Source: Sodiomyces alkalinus F11
Lineage: Eukaryota; Ascomycota; Sordariomycetes; Glomerellales; Plectosphaerellaceae
Direction: 5' to 3'
Length of the DNA stretch: 64,000 bases
NCBI RefSeq assembly: GCF_003711515.1
Contig: NW_021167080.1
Coordinates: forward strand, 5,350,346-5,414,345
In this document: piece by piece, positions 1 to 13,130 of the stretch
How positions within the stretch are numbered: the first letter of the stretch is position 1
How the letters are laid out: every line of letters starts with the position of its first letter
Notes under the pieces: generated by a model
What the model saw: only the letters and a program-made list of their open reading frames with translations
The model's database searches: none
What the model was told of the DNA's origin: nothing
Translations under genes and position numbers: made by a program

Positions 1-536
1 CACCATCACCACTAGCGAATCTCAAAAGGTGTTAGTACGCACACGGGGTCCAAACGCGTGAATAGCTTCACATTCCGTCAATCCTTATGTATCGCCGCCC
101 CGACTAAGGTATACAACACATACGACAAAAAAAAAGAAAAAAAAAGGGCCGAATACAAACGATGCCGATGCTATTAAATTGTGCCATTACTTTCTCCTAG
201 CTCCATTTGTCGAGACCATTCAATCACCATCACTTTCGAGAACATGTGGAATAAGGATGTTTGCTCAATCTATGTATTGCCAGCCCATAGATGTAGGTAT
301 CATGAAATCGTAAGAATACAAAATAATAAACAAAACCATTAAAATCCAAAAACTCGCTCGCAGGACAAAGGAAAAGAAGAAAAGAATTCCACAAAAATTC
401 CCCCCTCAAAAGTCTTTTCTGTCCTCATACACCTATATCTGAATCGAAATGTCTAAATGCTATCCCCCAGGTGTATGAGTATATAAGTGTGTGAGTTTCT
501 TTTTTTTTTTTTTTTTAAGTTTCACCTGGTGCACAC
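1..536. other. 3' flank of the PKS-NRPS gene, no gene seen
   Basis: This stretch lies downstream of the stop codon of the minus-strand synthase gene and reaches the window edge. It is AT-rich, with an A-run near 126-146 and a T-run near 500-516, as expected for a fungal 3' untranslated region and spacer. I see no open frame with convincing coding character on either strand. Confidence 0.6.
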
Positions 537-3500
537 TCATGGCTCAGCAGCCTTGATGCGCTTGAACAGATGATCCAAGAACTTGCCGTCAATCGCAGGG
601 CAAGTCTCGTCCAGACCAGGCACCAGCTTCTCCAGCAGCTTGGCCGTTTGGGTCCTATCGAGAGAGAACATGACATGACCCATGGAGAGGTACTCGCGGA
701 GCACCGTGCCACGGATCGTCGCCGCCGCGCCCTCGTTCTCCTTGTGCTGCTTCTCCAGGTTCTTGAGCCAGCTGTCGGCCGAGATGAGGCTGGGCCGCTT
801 GCCGTCCTCGCGGAGCATCGGCACAAGGTCCGGCAGGTCCTGGAGCTTGAGCGGCGACGGGTTGGCGAAGTGGTAGATGTTGGGCTTGCCCTGCTCCGCC
901 GGCGCCATCGCAAGCACCTCCTTCTCCGACGTGAGGGAGTAGAACCCGCGGACCAGGTAATCGACCGGGATCACGTCAATCACGAAGCTCGGTTGGCTGG
1001 GCGAGCCCAGGCGCGGGATCGCTCCCGACTCCACCATCTCCATCACCATGCGGATGGTGAACTCATCACCGGGGTCCATGAAGCCGTTGGGGCGCAGGCT
1101 GGTGACGGCAGGCGCACGGGTAATCGTGATAGGGAAGCCGCGCGACGCCGCGTTGCGGAGGATCGCCTCGGCCACCCAGCGAGTCTTGAAGTAGCCGTAC
1201 TCGTCCTCGGCGGGAGGCTGGAAGTGTGCCATCTCCTCCTCCGCAGTCACCCACGTCTTGCCCGACCGCTTCGTCTTGGTCCAGGTCTGGAGATGGGGAA
1301 CCGACCAGGTCGACAGGTGGTGGATCTCCGAGAGGTGATCACCGATACCAGCCAGGTGGATGAGGTCGAAGATCGGTGCCACGTTGAATGTCTTGAGGAA
1401 GGAGTACGTCTTGAGGAGGGAAACGTGGCCACCAAGGTGGTAGATGGCCTGGATCTTCTGCCCGAGTTGGCGGAACGCCACCTTGCTGAGTCCGAAGTTG
1501 GGCTTCGAGAGGACGCCAGGGACCGCCTTGACGCGGGTCCGGACCTCGTCCTTGCTGAGCGGGTTCTCCGGGCCGTCATTGATGAGGCCGTGCTTGTCGA
1601 GAAGCGCGACAATGTTCTCGACCTGGCTAGGCTCGAGAGATCCAAGGACGTAAACCGTCGCCTCACGCTTAGTTGTCAGGATCTCCGCCAGAAGGTGCAG
1701 TCCAATGAAGAGCTCGGGGCCCGTGATGAGGATCGTCTTCTGCTCGTCACGCTCAACACGGGGAGTTCCCCAGCGCGGGGTGTAGCGGGCATCGTTGGGG
1801 AGTTTCGTCTCGGCCTCCCAGCTGATTGCGCTCTCGAAGCTGCCCTTGCCGCCAGCGTCGCCACCCTTCTTGGTGCGGATGTAGGCGCAGACGGCCGCCG
1901 CTGTGGGCTCCTTGATCATCTGGGGCAGGGGTGGCGCCACCTTGAACTGCTTCTTGATCCTGGCCTGGAGCCTGACCAGCAGGATGGAATGGCCACCGCG
2001 CTGGAAGAAGTTGTCGCTCGGGTCGGCGTATTTGTCGCCGAGAACGCCGCGGAAGACGGCCATGACCGACTCCTCGAGTTCGTTGTTGGCGTTGGTGGCA
2101 CCGGCCGCGTCACCGGTCGCGGCAGTGGTAGCGGCCGCCGCAGTGGTCGGGTAGATGAGCTCGAGATCGCGGCTCAGGAGGTTCCGCCGGTCGACCTTGC
2201 CACCAATCGTGACGGGGAGCTTCTCGAGGAACTGGTAACCGTTGGGAAGCATGTAGTCGTTGAGGTGAGGCTTGGCCTTGTCGTGCAGCTGGGAGACGAA
2301 AGAAGCCCGGTCAGCGACGGCGAGACCGGCCTTGGGAACCAGGTAGGCCACCAGGTGGATGTCTTCTTGGCCCGCCTCGATGGTCCGGGCGATGACAGCG
2401 ATGTCGATCAACCCCGGCTGGACGGATTGGGATTCCTGGAAGAGACGCTGCTCAACCTCGCCGAGGTCGACACGGAAACCACGGAGCTTGATCTGCTTGT
2501 CGCCCGCAATGCGGCCGTGGAATTCAAGCTGGCCATCGGGGCGGAAGCGACCGCGGTCACCCGTCTTGAACATCCTGGTCCATCCGAGCTTGCGGTCTTC
2601 CTCGGAGGCGAAGGGGTTTTCGACGAACGACTTGGCGTTGATCTCAGGTCGGTTCAGGTAGCCGGCACCGACCTGCGCGCCGCCCACCACAAGCTCACCG
2701 ACCATGCCGGCCGGAAGGGGATTGCCCTTGGTGTCGAGAATGTAGTGGCGGCAGTTGTCCATGGGGTAACCGATTGGCAGGCTGACCTCTTCCTCGGAAG
2801 GAGGATCGATCCGGCCGATGGACGTCTGGACGACGAGTTCGCTGGGCGACCAGGTGTTGTAGAGGACGGCGGGAGTGCCCAATTCGTAGAAGCCCTTGGC
2901 AACGCGGACGGGGAGGCGCTCACCCGCGAAGTAGGCGACGCGGTACTTGTCGCATTTCTTGAGGGCATCGGTGTTAAGGTCCATGAGAAGAGCGAACTGG
3001 GTGGGGGTGAAGTAGGTAACGGAAACGGAAGCATCCTTCATGAACTCGGCCAGGGCATGGGGGTCTTTGCGTGTTTCCCAGGCCGCGATGCAGACGGTGC
3101 CACCGCAAGTGAGGGCGGAGTAGATTTGGACGATGGAGAGGTCAAAGGACATGGAGGATTGGTGAAGGAACGTGTCCTCCGATGTGAAGGCGTAGTCCTT
3201 GTTGAGAGTGGCCAGCATTTGCTGGGTGTTGGACTCGGTGAGCACCACTCCCTTAGGAGTGCCGGTGCTTCCCTGTTACATCCTTCAGCATCCACCGCGT
3301 TGGGGGGGGGGGAATGGGAAGGGGGTGGGGGGGACGGTTTCTCAACTTACCGAGGTGTAGATCATGTAGAAAGGGTCGGAGGGTTGACGGGAATGCAGCT
3401 GAACGGGGGAGCGGGCCGAAGCGACCGCCTCCCGAATCACGATCACCTTGGGCGCGGCGGCCCCAGCCTTGGCAGTGAGGTCGCCGGCCAGGGCCTCGGC

Positions 3501-6500
3501 ACCGGAGCCGACGAGGAGAACAGGGGATCCGGCGTCGGCGATCATGAACGAGAGGCGGTCCTGAGCGAAATCGGTGTCGAGGGCGACGTAGCACGAGCCG
3601 GTCATGAGAGCACCGAGCTGGCCGGTCACGGCCTCGACACCGGGCAGGGCGAGAAGCGCGATTCGCTCACCGGGCTTCACGCCTGCCTGAACGAGCTCAG
3701 AGGCCACGCTCTTGGCGTTTTCGATCAGCTGCCTGTAGGAGATGCTGTGGCCGTCAGAAGTTTTTATCGCCTCGGCCTGGGGATGTTCGCTTGCCATTTG
3801 GGTGACCTTGTCCACAACACTCTGTCCCTCCCACTGGTTCTTAGCGACACCAGTGTTCCAGTACTTCTTCTCCAAGTGGGCGACCTCGAGGAGCCCGGTC
3901 ATGTTGACTTCCTCGATGGGTTGGCGGTGGTCCTTGATGGTGCTGGACAGGAACGACAAGAAGTTGTCAAGGAAGCGTTCCATGTCCTCCTGTCCGTACA
4001 GGGCGGTGGCGTACTCGATGCGAAGGTCGAGAGAGTGGTCGCCCGTCTCCAGGGCCTCGAGCTGCATGTCGGAGGCGGTGGGAATGTCATCGGTCTCGAG
4101 CTGGTTGATGGTGAAGTCGTTGGTGTTGTACACAGGGACCGGTCCGTGGATCTGGTAGTTGACCGAGACCTGGCCGATGGGGAGGTGGCTAGGCGTCTTC
4201 TTCACGTTCATCAGGTCGACGATGGTGTCGAAGGGAATGCCAGTGTGGGCCATGGCCTCGAGAGCACGGTCCTTGGTGGCGGTGAAGAGTTGGTCGAAGG
4301 TGGTCTCGCAGTCGTCGTTCAGCCGGATGGGGCACATGTTGACAAAGAAACCGCAAATGTCCTCGGCGTCGGGGTGAGGGCGGTTGCCGTCGACCATGAG
4401 AATGACGAGGTCCTTGTCCTCGGTGTAGCGGTACATGAAGGCGCGGAACGCGGCGAGGATGAAGTGGAACGGCGTCGCGTTGGACTGGGAGGCGATACGC
4501 TTCATGCGGGCGAAGAGCTTGGAGCTCAGGCTGGTCTTGAGGGCGTGGCGGTGGGGGTCGTTGTTCTGCGGGCGCTCGCTGACTTTGGCGAAGGGGAGCA
4601 GCTTGCTGGCCTCGGGAATGCCAGTCAGCTTCTCCTTCCACCAGTTGAGGTCGGGCTTCATCAGGTCCGAGTTGAGGCGAGCGTTGTGCCAGAGCGTGAA
4701 GTCGGCATAGCTGAACTCGGGCGATGGCACGGTGCTGAGGTCCTTGCCGGTGGCGATGGCATCGTACAGGCTGACGAACTGGCTCATCATGCCCTTCATG
4801 GAACCACGATCGACCGAGATGTGGTGGATGATGAGGCTGTAGGCCCAGTCCTCCTCAGAGAGCTTGGCCAGGGCGAAGCTGGCGACCTCGCCCTCCTCGA
4901 CGTTCATCTCAATCTGGCGGTTGTAGTCGACATATTCCTTCAGGGCCTGCTCCTTGTCGGCCTCGCCGGAGAGGTCGCGGTAGTGGACGTCGATCTCGAA
5001 GTCTTCGAGAGGCTCCTGCTGGGCAAAGTCGTCACCCTCGTAGTAGCTGGTGCGCATGACGGCGTTGCGGCGGGCGAGCGCCTGGGCAGTGGCGCGGAGA
5101 ATGTCCAGATTGGGCTTGCCCTTGATGCGCATGGTGATGGGGAGGTTGAGGAAGGACTTGTCCTCGAGGAACGAGTGGATGTACCAGAGACGGTTCTGGA
5201 AGGTGGACAGCGGGATGGCCACGCCAGTGGTGGCGTCGACCTTGGTGATCTCACCCGAAGCCATGGCTGAGACACCGGCTTCCTTGTCCGTCTTCTCACC
5301 CTCGGCGGCATTGGCCTTGTCGTCCTTGGCCTCGGACGCCGCGCCATCGGTAGCGGTGGCGGCGGCCGAGATCATCTTGGTGGCCTTGACAACGAGAGCT
5401 GTGATGGAAGCAGCGCCCAAGATGTCGAAGAGGGCGATGTCGATCTGGATCTCCTTGCGGAAGAACTTGCGGAACTCGACAGCGACAATCGAGTCGAGAC
5501 CGTAGGCAGAGAGAGGGTTGCTGGGGATGATGGAGTCCTTGGGCGTGCCGAGGACGCTCGCAATCTTGTCCAAGAAAGCGTCAAGAACGATCGCCACGCG
5601 CTTCTCGGGCTCAGCCTCCTCGGCGAGCAGGGCCATGATGTTCTTCTGCTTCTTGCTGGAGGTGGTGGAGCCGGCGAAGTCATGGTTGTCGTAGAGGTTC
5701 CTGAACAGCGGCTTGACGGCCCAGTAGACGTCGGGCTTGATGAGACCGACACCCGTGCAGATCTGGTGAGAGTCGACACCACGAGGCGAGATCTTCTGGT
5801 CGCGGTCGCCCTTGACAGCCTCCTCAAGCTGGTAGAGCAGCTCCTCCTCGTTGATGGGGTCGATGCCCAGGCGCTCCATGATCTGGCCGAGGGCGGCACT
5901 CTCGCTGACGACACCGATGCCGGCCACGGCACCGACGTTCATGGTAGTGCCGGCCAGACCCATCTCGCGGCGGTGGCGCATGAGAGCGTCGAGGTAGCAG
6001 TTAGCCGCAGCATAGTTGGCCTGGGCCTTGGAGCCCAAGACGGCGGCGACGGACGAGAAGCAGACGAAGAAGTCGAGGTCCGTGCCCATGGTGGCATCGT
6101 GCAGGTGCTTGGCGCCGTTGACCTTGGGCTCGACGCAGCGCACCCACTGCTTGTAGGTCATGGTCTCGAGGGGCACGTCCTGGAGAACCATAGCGGCCTG
6201 GAAGATACCGCCGAGGGAGCTGCCGACGCCGTCGACGCAAGCCTGCACGTCAGCGCGCTTGGAAACATCGCCGCGGTAGACAGTGGCCTCCACACCACGA
6301 GAGACGAGCCAGTCGACGGTCATCTTGGCCTCGGACTTGTCGGCACCAGAACGCGACAGGAAGGCCAGCTTCTTCGCACCCTTGCGGACCATCCATTGGG
6401 CCAGGGTACGGCCAAGACCGCCGAGCCCACCAACGAGGAGGTAGGTCTTGTCGGCCTTGAACAGCTTGGTGTTGCGGAACGAGGGAGGCGCGACGGGAAC

Positions 6501-9500
6501 CACGTCGTCCTTGGACGGAACGAGCACGATCTTGCCGGTGTGCTTGCCCATCTGCAGGAGACGGAAGCCCTTGAGAACGTCCTCGTAGGAGACCTCGAGG
6601 ATGGTCTGGGGCAGCTGGATCTCGCCGTTGTGTACGAGGTCGCAGCACTCCTTGACGATGCGGGCGCCAAGGGGCTTGTTGTGGTTGAAGATGGTAATCA
6701 AATCGACCGAGGCGAAGAGGACGTTCTTGCGGAAGGGGTCCATGTCGAGCTTGGTGTTAGAGTGAATATCACGCTTACCAATCTCGATGAAGCGACCAAA
6801 CTGGGTCAAGCAAGACCAAGTGGCATGCAACAGGGGGCCAGCCAACGAGTTGAGAACAACATCGACACCCCTGCCGCCGGTAACGGCCAGGACACCCTCG
6901 ACGAACGAGTCGTCACGGGACGAGAACATGTGCTCCTCGGGGATGCCATAGGTCTCCCTGAGAAGCTGGCGCTTGGCAGGAGAACCGACAGTGGCCAGAA
7001 CACGGGCGCCGGCACGCTGGGCGACCTGGATGGCCATTTGACCGACACCACCGGCAGCGGCGTGGATCAAGACGGTCTCGCCGGGCTGCACGCGAGCGGT
7101 ATGCTCGAAGGCGAACCAAGCCGTGGTCAGAATGCAAGGAAGAGCGGCAGCGGCGGAGAAAGGCATGTCGCCGGTAAGCTTGTAGGTGAGCGAGGCGGGG
7201 TTGCGGCAGATGGCCCTGTGGGCACCTTGGCCAGGACGCCACGCAACCACGCGGTCACCAGGACCGAAGCCCTCAACCTCCGAGCCGACGCGGATGACAA
7301 CACCAGCGCACTCGTCACCAAGCTTGTAGTCGTCGATGATACCAAGCGAGGCGGCCAAGTCACGGAAGTTGATGGCAGAAGCCTTGACCTCGATCTCGAC
7401 TTCATCGGCGGCAAGCTCAGTGTCGATGATCTCCTCGTCCTCGGCGAAATGAAGGGTGTCGAGGAGACCGACCTTGCCGAAGGTCAGCTTCAGGGGCCGG
7501 CGCTCACCGAAAAGCTCGAGGCGGGGCTCGCGGCTGGGGCCATTGCGCAGGCGGCGGTTGCGGTCGTCGTCGGCCTCGAACCTAGGGGTCAAGACGACGC
7601 CGTTGCGCTCGGCAAACTCGTCCTCATTGACGGAGCTGCCCAGGACGCGAAGGATGCCGGCGGCCGCATCCTCGGTGGTAGTGTCCGTTCCGAAGTCATA
7701 AGTGACATTGCGAGTGTTGTCGTTCTCAGAGCGACCGACACGGATGGCACCGACGAGCATAGCCAACTCGGGGCGAGCAGCTTCCTGGGTGGCGCCCTCA
7801 AGAGGCCAGACCGTGTTCTTCTCGACGGCACCGAGAAGAGCCTGGACACCTTTGAAGCTGGTCTCATCGTACACCTGCTCGTCAAGACCGGCCAGGACGA
7901 CAATGTTGTCGCGGAGGATGTCAAGGCCGTCCTCGACAATGTCGGCGAAAGTCACTTGCTCCACTTCACCCGGGTAGCCAGCCTCAAGAGCAGCCAAAAT
8001 GGCCTTGCTGCGTTCGGACAGTTGGCCGGCGGGGATAATGACGGAGAGGGGACCACTGAGGGGGGAAGCTTCCTTCGACTTGTGCAGGGCGGTGGCAGCA
8101 GGGGTAGAGAAGACCTCGGTGAGGTCAGCGGACACAGTGCCCTTCTGGCCGTCGAAGACGATGTAGCCAGTGTCCTTCATGAAGGGAACGGCATCGAAAG
8201 AGCCAACCTCGCTGACAATGACCAGGTCATACGCACCGGCCTGAGGTTCGGCGATGTTGACAAGGCCGTTCGTAGCGTTGGAAAGCTCCTCGAACTCCTC
8301 GCCGAGAGTCTCGCCATTGAGAGAGCAGACGTCGAGACCGCCAAAGCGACGACGATGGCCCTTCGCGCCTCCCAGAGTAGACAGGACCTCGTTGGTCTTT
8401 GCGACGTCGGAGGTGATGTGCAGAATCTTGGTGTTCGGGTACTGGTGGGCGAAGATGTCGACAACCTCGGACAGAGGGCGAGCAACATCGCTCGAGAGGA
8501 GGTCGAAGCAAGGGGCCCAGCGCTGGCTGTAGAACAGGGTGCGGGCGTTGGCACCATCCGGCTGCTCGCGACCCAGAGCAGTGACCTCGAGGCCGCCAAT
8601 CTCGATCATCAGCTTACCCTCCTGGTCCTGCATGACCATATCGTTGATGGCCACACGGGGAGAGGGGGTGCGCGTGAAGGACCCGACCTTGAAGTTCCTG
8701 ATGTCGGTGGACTGAGCCCACTCGCAGAAGTGGCCCGAAATCTTGAGGGTCTTGAAGAAAGACGGGACGTAGGGCTCATCCAGAGGACGGCCGAGGCAGG
8801 ACTCAATGGCGTGGAAGATGGTGTGGAAGAAGGCATCGAGCAGGGTCGCGTGCATGATGGTCTCGTCACCAGGGTTCCGGGGGAGGGCGCTGGGGTCGAA
8901 GACGAGGTCAGAGACAGAGAAGCCGGGACCGCTCTCCATGAAGTTGGTGATGCGCTGGAACTTCTCGCCGTAGTCCAGACCGAGATCGGCGAGGCGCTTG
9001 TAGAACTGCGCGGCCGACTCGGAGCGGTTGGTCTCCTTGCGCTTCTGGTCGAGGTCGATGGGGCCAGCATAACCCTCAGGGATCGGGGCAGGCTCGCCCT
9101 TCTCAGTGCTGATGAGACCATGGCAGTGCTCGGTGCAGTTGCTATTCTCGTCATACGAGTAGACAGCGAACTCATACCAGATTTCCGACTTGTCCTTGGC
9201 AGAGGAGGTGACAGGCTTCAGCTCGAGGAGGATCTCGACGCCGTCGTCGCTGGTAGGGAGAAGGAGGGCGTTCTTGATCATGATATCCTTGACAAAGATC
9301 ATCTTGGCCGTCTCGAGCTCCTCGACGCGCATCACGGCTTCGATGGCCATGGAGATGTAGCCAGCACCTGGGAAGACAATCTTGCCATCGACGACGTGCT
9401 CGCTGAGCCAAGGGATCTCGCTGATGCGGAGGTAGTTGCGCCACTTGGGGTGCTTGGCAACGGAGCCGGGGAAGACGTGGCCGAGGAGGCTGTGGCGGTA

Positions 9501-12363
9501 TTTGCGGAGACGATGTTCCTTGAGGTAGCGGGTCTCGTGCCAGTACCGCTTGTGATCCCAGGAGTACGTGGGGAGGTCGTCCAGCTTGGACCCGGTGTCG
9601 ACCCTGACGATCTCGTTCGAAGCGCCGAGGCTAAGGTTCTGGTTGGTAGCGACGAGGTCAACGGGGTAACCCAGGGAGAAGAGGGTACCGGCCAGGTTGA
9701 GGAGGCACTCGTAGTCGGGGACACCGCGGGTGAGCGAAGCGAGATAAGGCAGGTCGATATTCAGGGCCTGGAGAGTTTGGCGGGAAGGACCCTTGAGGGC
9801 AGCATGGGGACCAATCTCGACCAGAACGTCAACGTTCGGCTCATCCTCGTCGTCGAGGACGATGCCGGTGAGGGCATCCGAGAACCTGACGGCATTGGTC
9901 ATGTTGGTAGCCCAGTACTTGGGGCCCATGGCTTCGTGGTCAGCCAGACGCGCGGTGACGCTAGAGAACATACGGGCAGTGGGCTCCTTGGTGGAGAAGG
10001 CGGCGCAGCCCTTGAGGGCGTTCTCGTAAGCAGGAGCCAGGGGGTCCATGTGGTGCGAGTGGAAGGCCTGCTTGACGATGAGCTGGCGGTTGAAGACTTT
10101 GCGCTCGTCCAGGGATTCCTTGAGCTCGACGATGGCATCCAAATCGCCAGAGATGGTCATGGTCGACGGGCTGTTGACGGCAGCAATGCAGAGGCGGCCC
10201 TTGTACGCCTTGAGCTCCTCGGTCGCCTTGGCTTCGGTCAGGCCAACGGCCATCATGCCACCAGGCTTGCCGTTCTCGATCGGCGCCGACATGTAGCGGC
10301 CACGGTAGTAGGCAGCGATAATGGCGCTCTCAAAGGAGAGTATGCCGGCGGCAAAGGCGGCAGCCATCTCGCCCGAAGAGTGACCGACGGTGGCGGAAGG
10401 CTTGATGCCCCAAGCGGCCAGGACCTCAAGAACGGCGAGCTGCAGGGCAGTGCAGATGGTCTGCGAGTAGAGGGTGTCGCCGAGGAGAGAGGTCTCCTTG
10501 GTCTTGGAGAGCTCCTCAATGATGGACCACTCAGGAGCATCGGGAAGAGACTGGAGGATGCTGTCGCAGCGCTTCAGGGTCTGGCGGAACAGAGGAGACT
10601 CCTCCAGGAGCTGACGGCCCATGGCATACCACTGCGCACCCTGACCAGTGAAGATGAAACCCAGACGGGGCGTTGTCTTGTTGGCCAGGGTCCACTTGGC
10701 GGCAGGCCGAGGGGTGGTGAGCTGCTCGGCAAGACCAGCAGAGTCGTTGGCGACGACAAAGGAGCGCTGGGCGTGCTTGGTCCGGCGCGGGTGCGACAGG
10801 CTGTAGGCGACATCGCCGATGGCGGCATTGTCGTTCTCAACAAGGTAGGCCTTGAGGGCAGCCTCGGTCAGCTCACCGGCCTTGGCCGAGTGGGACGAGA
10901 GGGGAACCAGGTGAGGACGAGCATGGACGCCGTTCTCGATCGCCTCGACGACACGGGCAGGCTTGACGGTCTCGGGCTTGTACTCCTCAATAACGACGTG
11001 GGCGTTGGTACCACCGTAGCCGAACGAGTTGATGGAGGCGCGACGAGCAATGCCCTCGGGAACATCCCAGGGCGTCATCTTGGTGGGGACGGCGAGCTTC
11101 CAGTTCTCGAAGTCGATCTTGGGGTTCGGGGTGTTGAAGTGCATGTTGGGCGGGATCATGCCCTTCTCCAGGGCAAGAGTGGTCTTGATGATACCGGCCA
11201 GACCCGAGGCGCCCTCAAGATGACCAATGTTGGTCTTGACGGAACCAATGTACAAGGGGGTCTCACGGCCCTTGGAGAAGACGGCACCGATCGCTCGGGT
11301 CTCGATGGGGTCACCGGCAGCGGTACCAGTGCCGTGGGCCTCAAAGTACTGGGTGTGCAGGGGGTTGAGGCCCGCATCCTCGTAGGTCGAGCGGATCAGC
11401 TCCTCCTGGGCAGCGCTGTTGGGGAGGGTGATGCCGTTCTTGCGGCCGTCGTGGTTAGAGCCGGTGTTGCGGACGATGGCACGGATGTTGTCGCCGTTGA
11501 GCTCAGCGTCGCTCTTGCGCTTGAGAATGGCAGCGCAGATACCCTCGCCACGAACGTAACCGCTGCCAGACGCATCGAAAGCACGGCAACGACCATCGGT
11601 CGACAACATGCCCAGGTCGGTCATGGTCAGGTAAACGTTCGTGTCGAAGTGCAGAGCGGAGCCGACCACAATGGAAATGTCAGCCTCGCCGCTGCGGAGA
11701 GACTGGTTGCCAAGGTGGAAGCAAACGAGCGACGAAGAGCAAGCGGTGTCAAGAGTGATGCTCGTGCCGTGGAGGTTGTAGAAGTACGAGATACGGTTGG
11801 AAAGGATGGCATTGCCAGTACCGGTGGCGTGGTACATGGGATAGTTGGCAGTCAGATCCTTGCCGGTCATGGACAAGTAATCGTTGGTGAACGAGCCGCA
11901 GAAGACGGACGCCTGGGAGCCGCTGATGTCCTGCAGGGTGATCCCAGCGTTCTCCAGAGCCTCGTAGACGACTTCGAGGAGGAGACGCTGCTGCGGGTCC
12001 ATGGCATCGGCTTCCTTTCCAGAGATACCGAAGAAGCTGTTATCGAAATCGGCGATATCCTGGTCAAGGAAGTAGCCGAAACGAGCGTTGGTCTGAAGAG
12101 AGATGCCAAGTCAGTGTCTATGAAACTTCAAGGGCGAGTTTCGGGGGGGAGCTGGGGAGGAGACATACGAAACCCTTGCGGGTGCCATCGGGATGGAAGT
12201 AGTTGTCTACGTTGTACCGATCCTCGGGCATCTTTCGCTGGACGTCACGCTGAGCGGAAATGTGCTCCCAAAGCTTGCTGGGGTTGGCAGCCCCAGGAAC
12301 TCGGCAAGCAAGGCCGACGATGACGGTGGGGTCATCTTCGCGAACGTTGGCACGGGCAGGCAT
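537..12363 (-). CDS. Highly reducing PKS-NRPS hybrid synthase (3,890 aa)
   Basis: Builds a reduced polyketide and joins it to an amino acid. Exons 12169-12363, 3351-12092 and 537-3272, both introns phase 0 with GT-AG ends; total 11,673 nt. Domains by residue: KS ~10-430 (Cys183 in DTACSS, His318, His356), AT ~540-880 (Ser637 in GHSSGE), DH ~935-1240 (His964, Asp1151), a degenerate C-methyltransferase remnant ~1245-1595, ER ~1597-1925 (intact GGVGQ), KR ~1945-2185 (Tyr2092), ACP (Ser2266), C ~2355-2790 (HHISVDR), A ~2815-3350 (second intron falls inside the A3 loop, between YTS and GSTG), T (Ser3408), terminal reductase-like domain ~3490-3890. The start ATG directly precedes the KS. The reductase glycine motif reads TGPELFIG instead of TGATGFLG, so release may be non-reductive. 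Product unknown. TCCG-N8-CGGA lies 752 bp upstream. Confidence 0.95.
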
Positions 12364-13114
12364 TTTGAACAGATTTTTTCGCTGTCAAAGAATACAAAGA
12401 GGTCGTCCTCTGGTCCTTTTTCGGGCTGGCAGGCGTTGAAAGGCGCAAGGTGATCTCTAGTGTCTCTATCAAGGCGACTTGGTAGATGAGGCGGGGAGGA
12501 AAGCGGTTGTGTCTAAACTGTAATGTTTGCCTGTCGAAGGTAGGATGATTGGTGATCGGTGGGTGGGAGGTCCGCGATAAATATCGAGACCGGAGAGAAG
12601 AGGAAGAAGTCTATAGGTCGTGGTGAGAAGGGCCAATGATGTGATGTTGGAACAGAAGATTATCGAGCGTCCGTCTATATGCGTAAGGAGGTTGAAACAA
12701 CAAAAGAGTCGCTAGTCTATCGGTAAGAATCACTCGTTTTCCTCTATTGGGCTGGCTGGGCTGGAATGAGCAAAGCAAAAAGATGATAAGAAACTGTCTT
12801 TCGGAGTTGGCAATGAAGATTGAGCAAATACAACAAACAAGCTGGCTGGCAAGCTGGCGTGTGTTGAAGAGATGGAAAGATGATGAGATGATGAGATGGT
12901 GAGATGGGAAGATGGGAAGATGGGAAGATGGAGAGAGATCACTGAAACTGGGAGTGGGAAAGGGAGGTTGATATGTGAACGAGATGGTGAAAGACTGGAG
13001 GACCTGATCACGGAATTCGGCATGGTGAACAGTGAGCCATAAGCCATAATAGGATTCCTTCCAGCAGTGTTCTTCAGGATCCCTCGCTTCTTCGCCCCCT
13101 TGGAGGTGAGCAGC

Positions 13115-13130
13115 TCCGTAGGGTGCCGGA
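13115..13130. promoter_or_regulatory. Putative Zn2Cys6 factor site (TCCG-N8-CGGA), PKS-NRPS promoter
   Basis: The sequence reads TCCG-TAGGGTGC-CGGA, 752 bp upstream of the synthase ATG. The half sites CCG and CGG are the everted triplets bound by dimeric Zn2Cys6 factors, and the flanks extend the dyad to CTCCG...CGGAG. The inner octamer starts TAGG, as in the copies before the P450 and (inverted) the pepsin-like gene. That the factor encoded at 26-28.7 kb binds here is inference. Confidence 0.55.

Noticed and set aside
570..12323. Two very long plus-strand open frames (570-5270 and 5682-12323) lying opposite the PKS-NRPS
   Set aside because: They are antisense to a clearly conserved megasynthase. 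The GC-rich codon use of the sense strand avoids the codons that would give stops in this antisense frame, which explains the lengths. The translations have no recognisable domains.
537..12363. A swainsonine-type synthase
   Set aside because: That family starts with A-T and then KS; here the order is PKS first, then C-A-T-R, so it is a normal PKS-NRPS hybrid.
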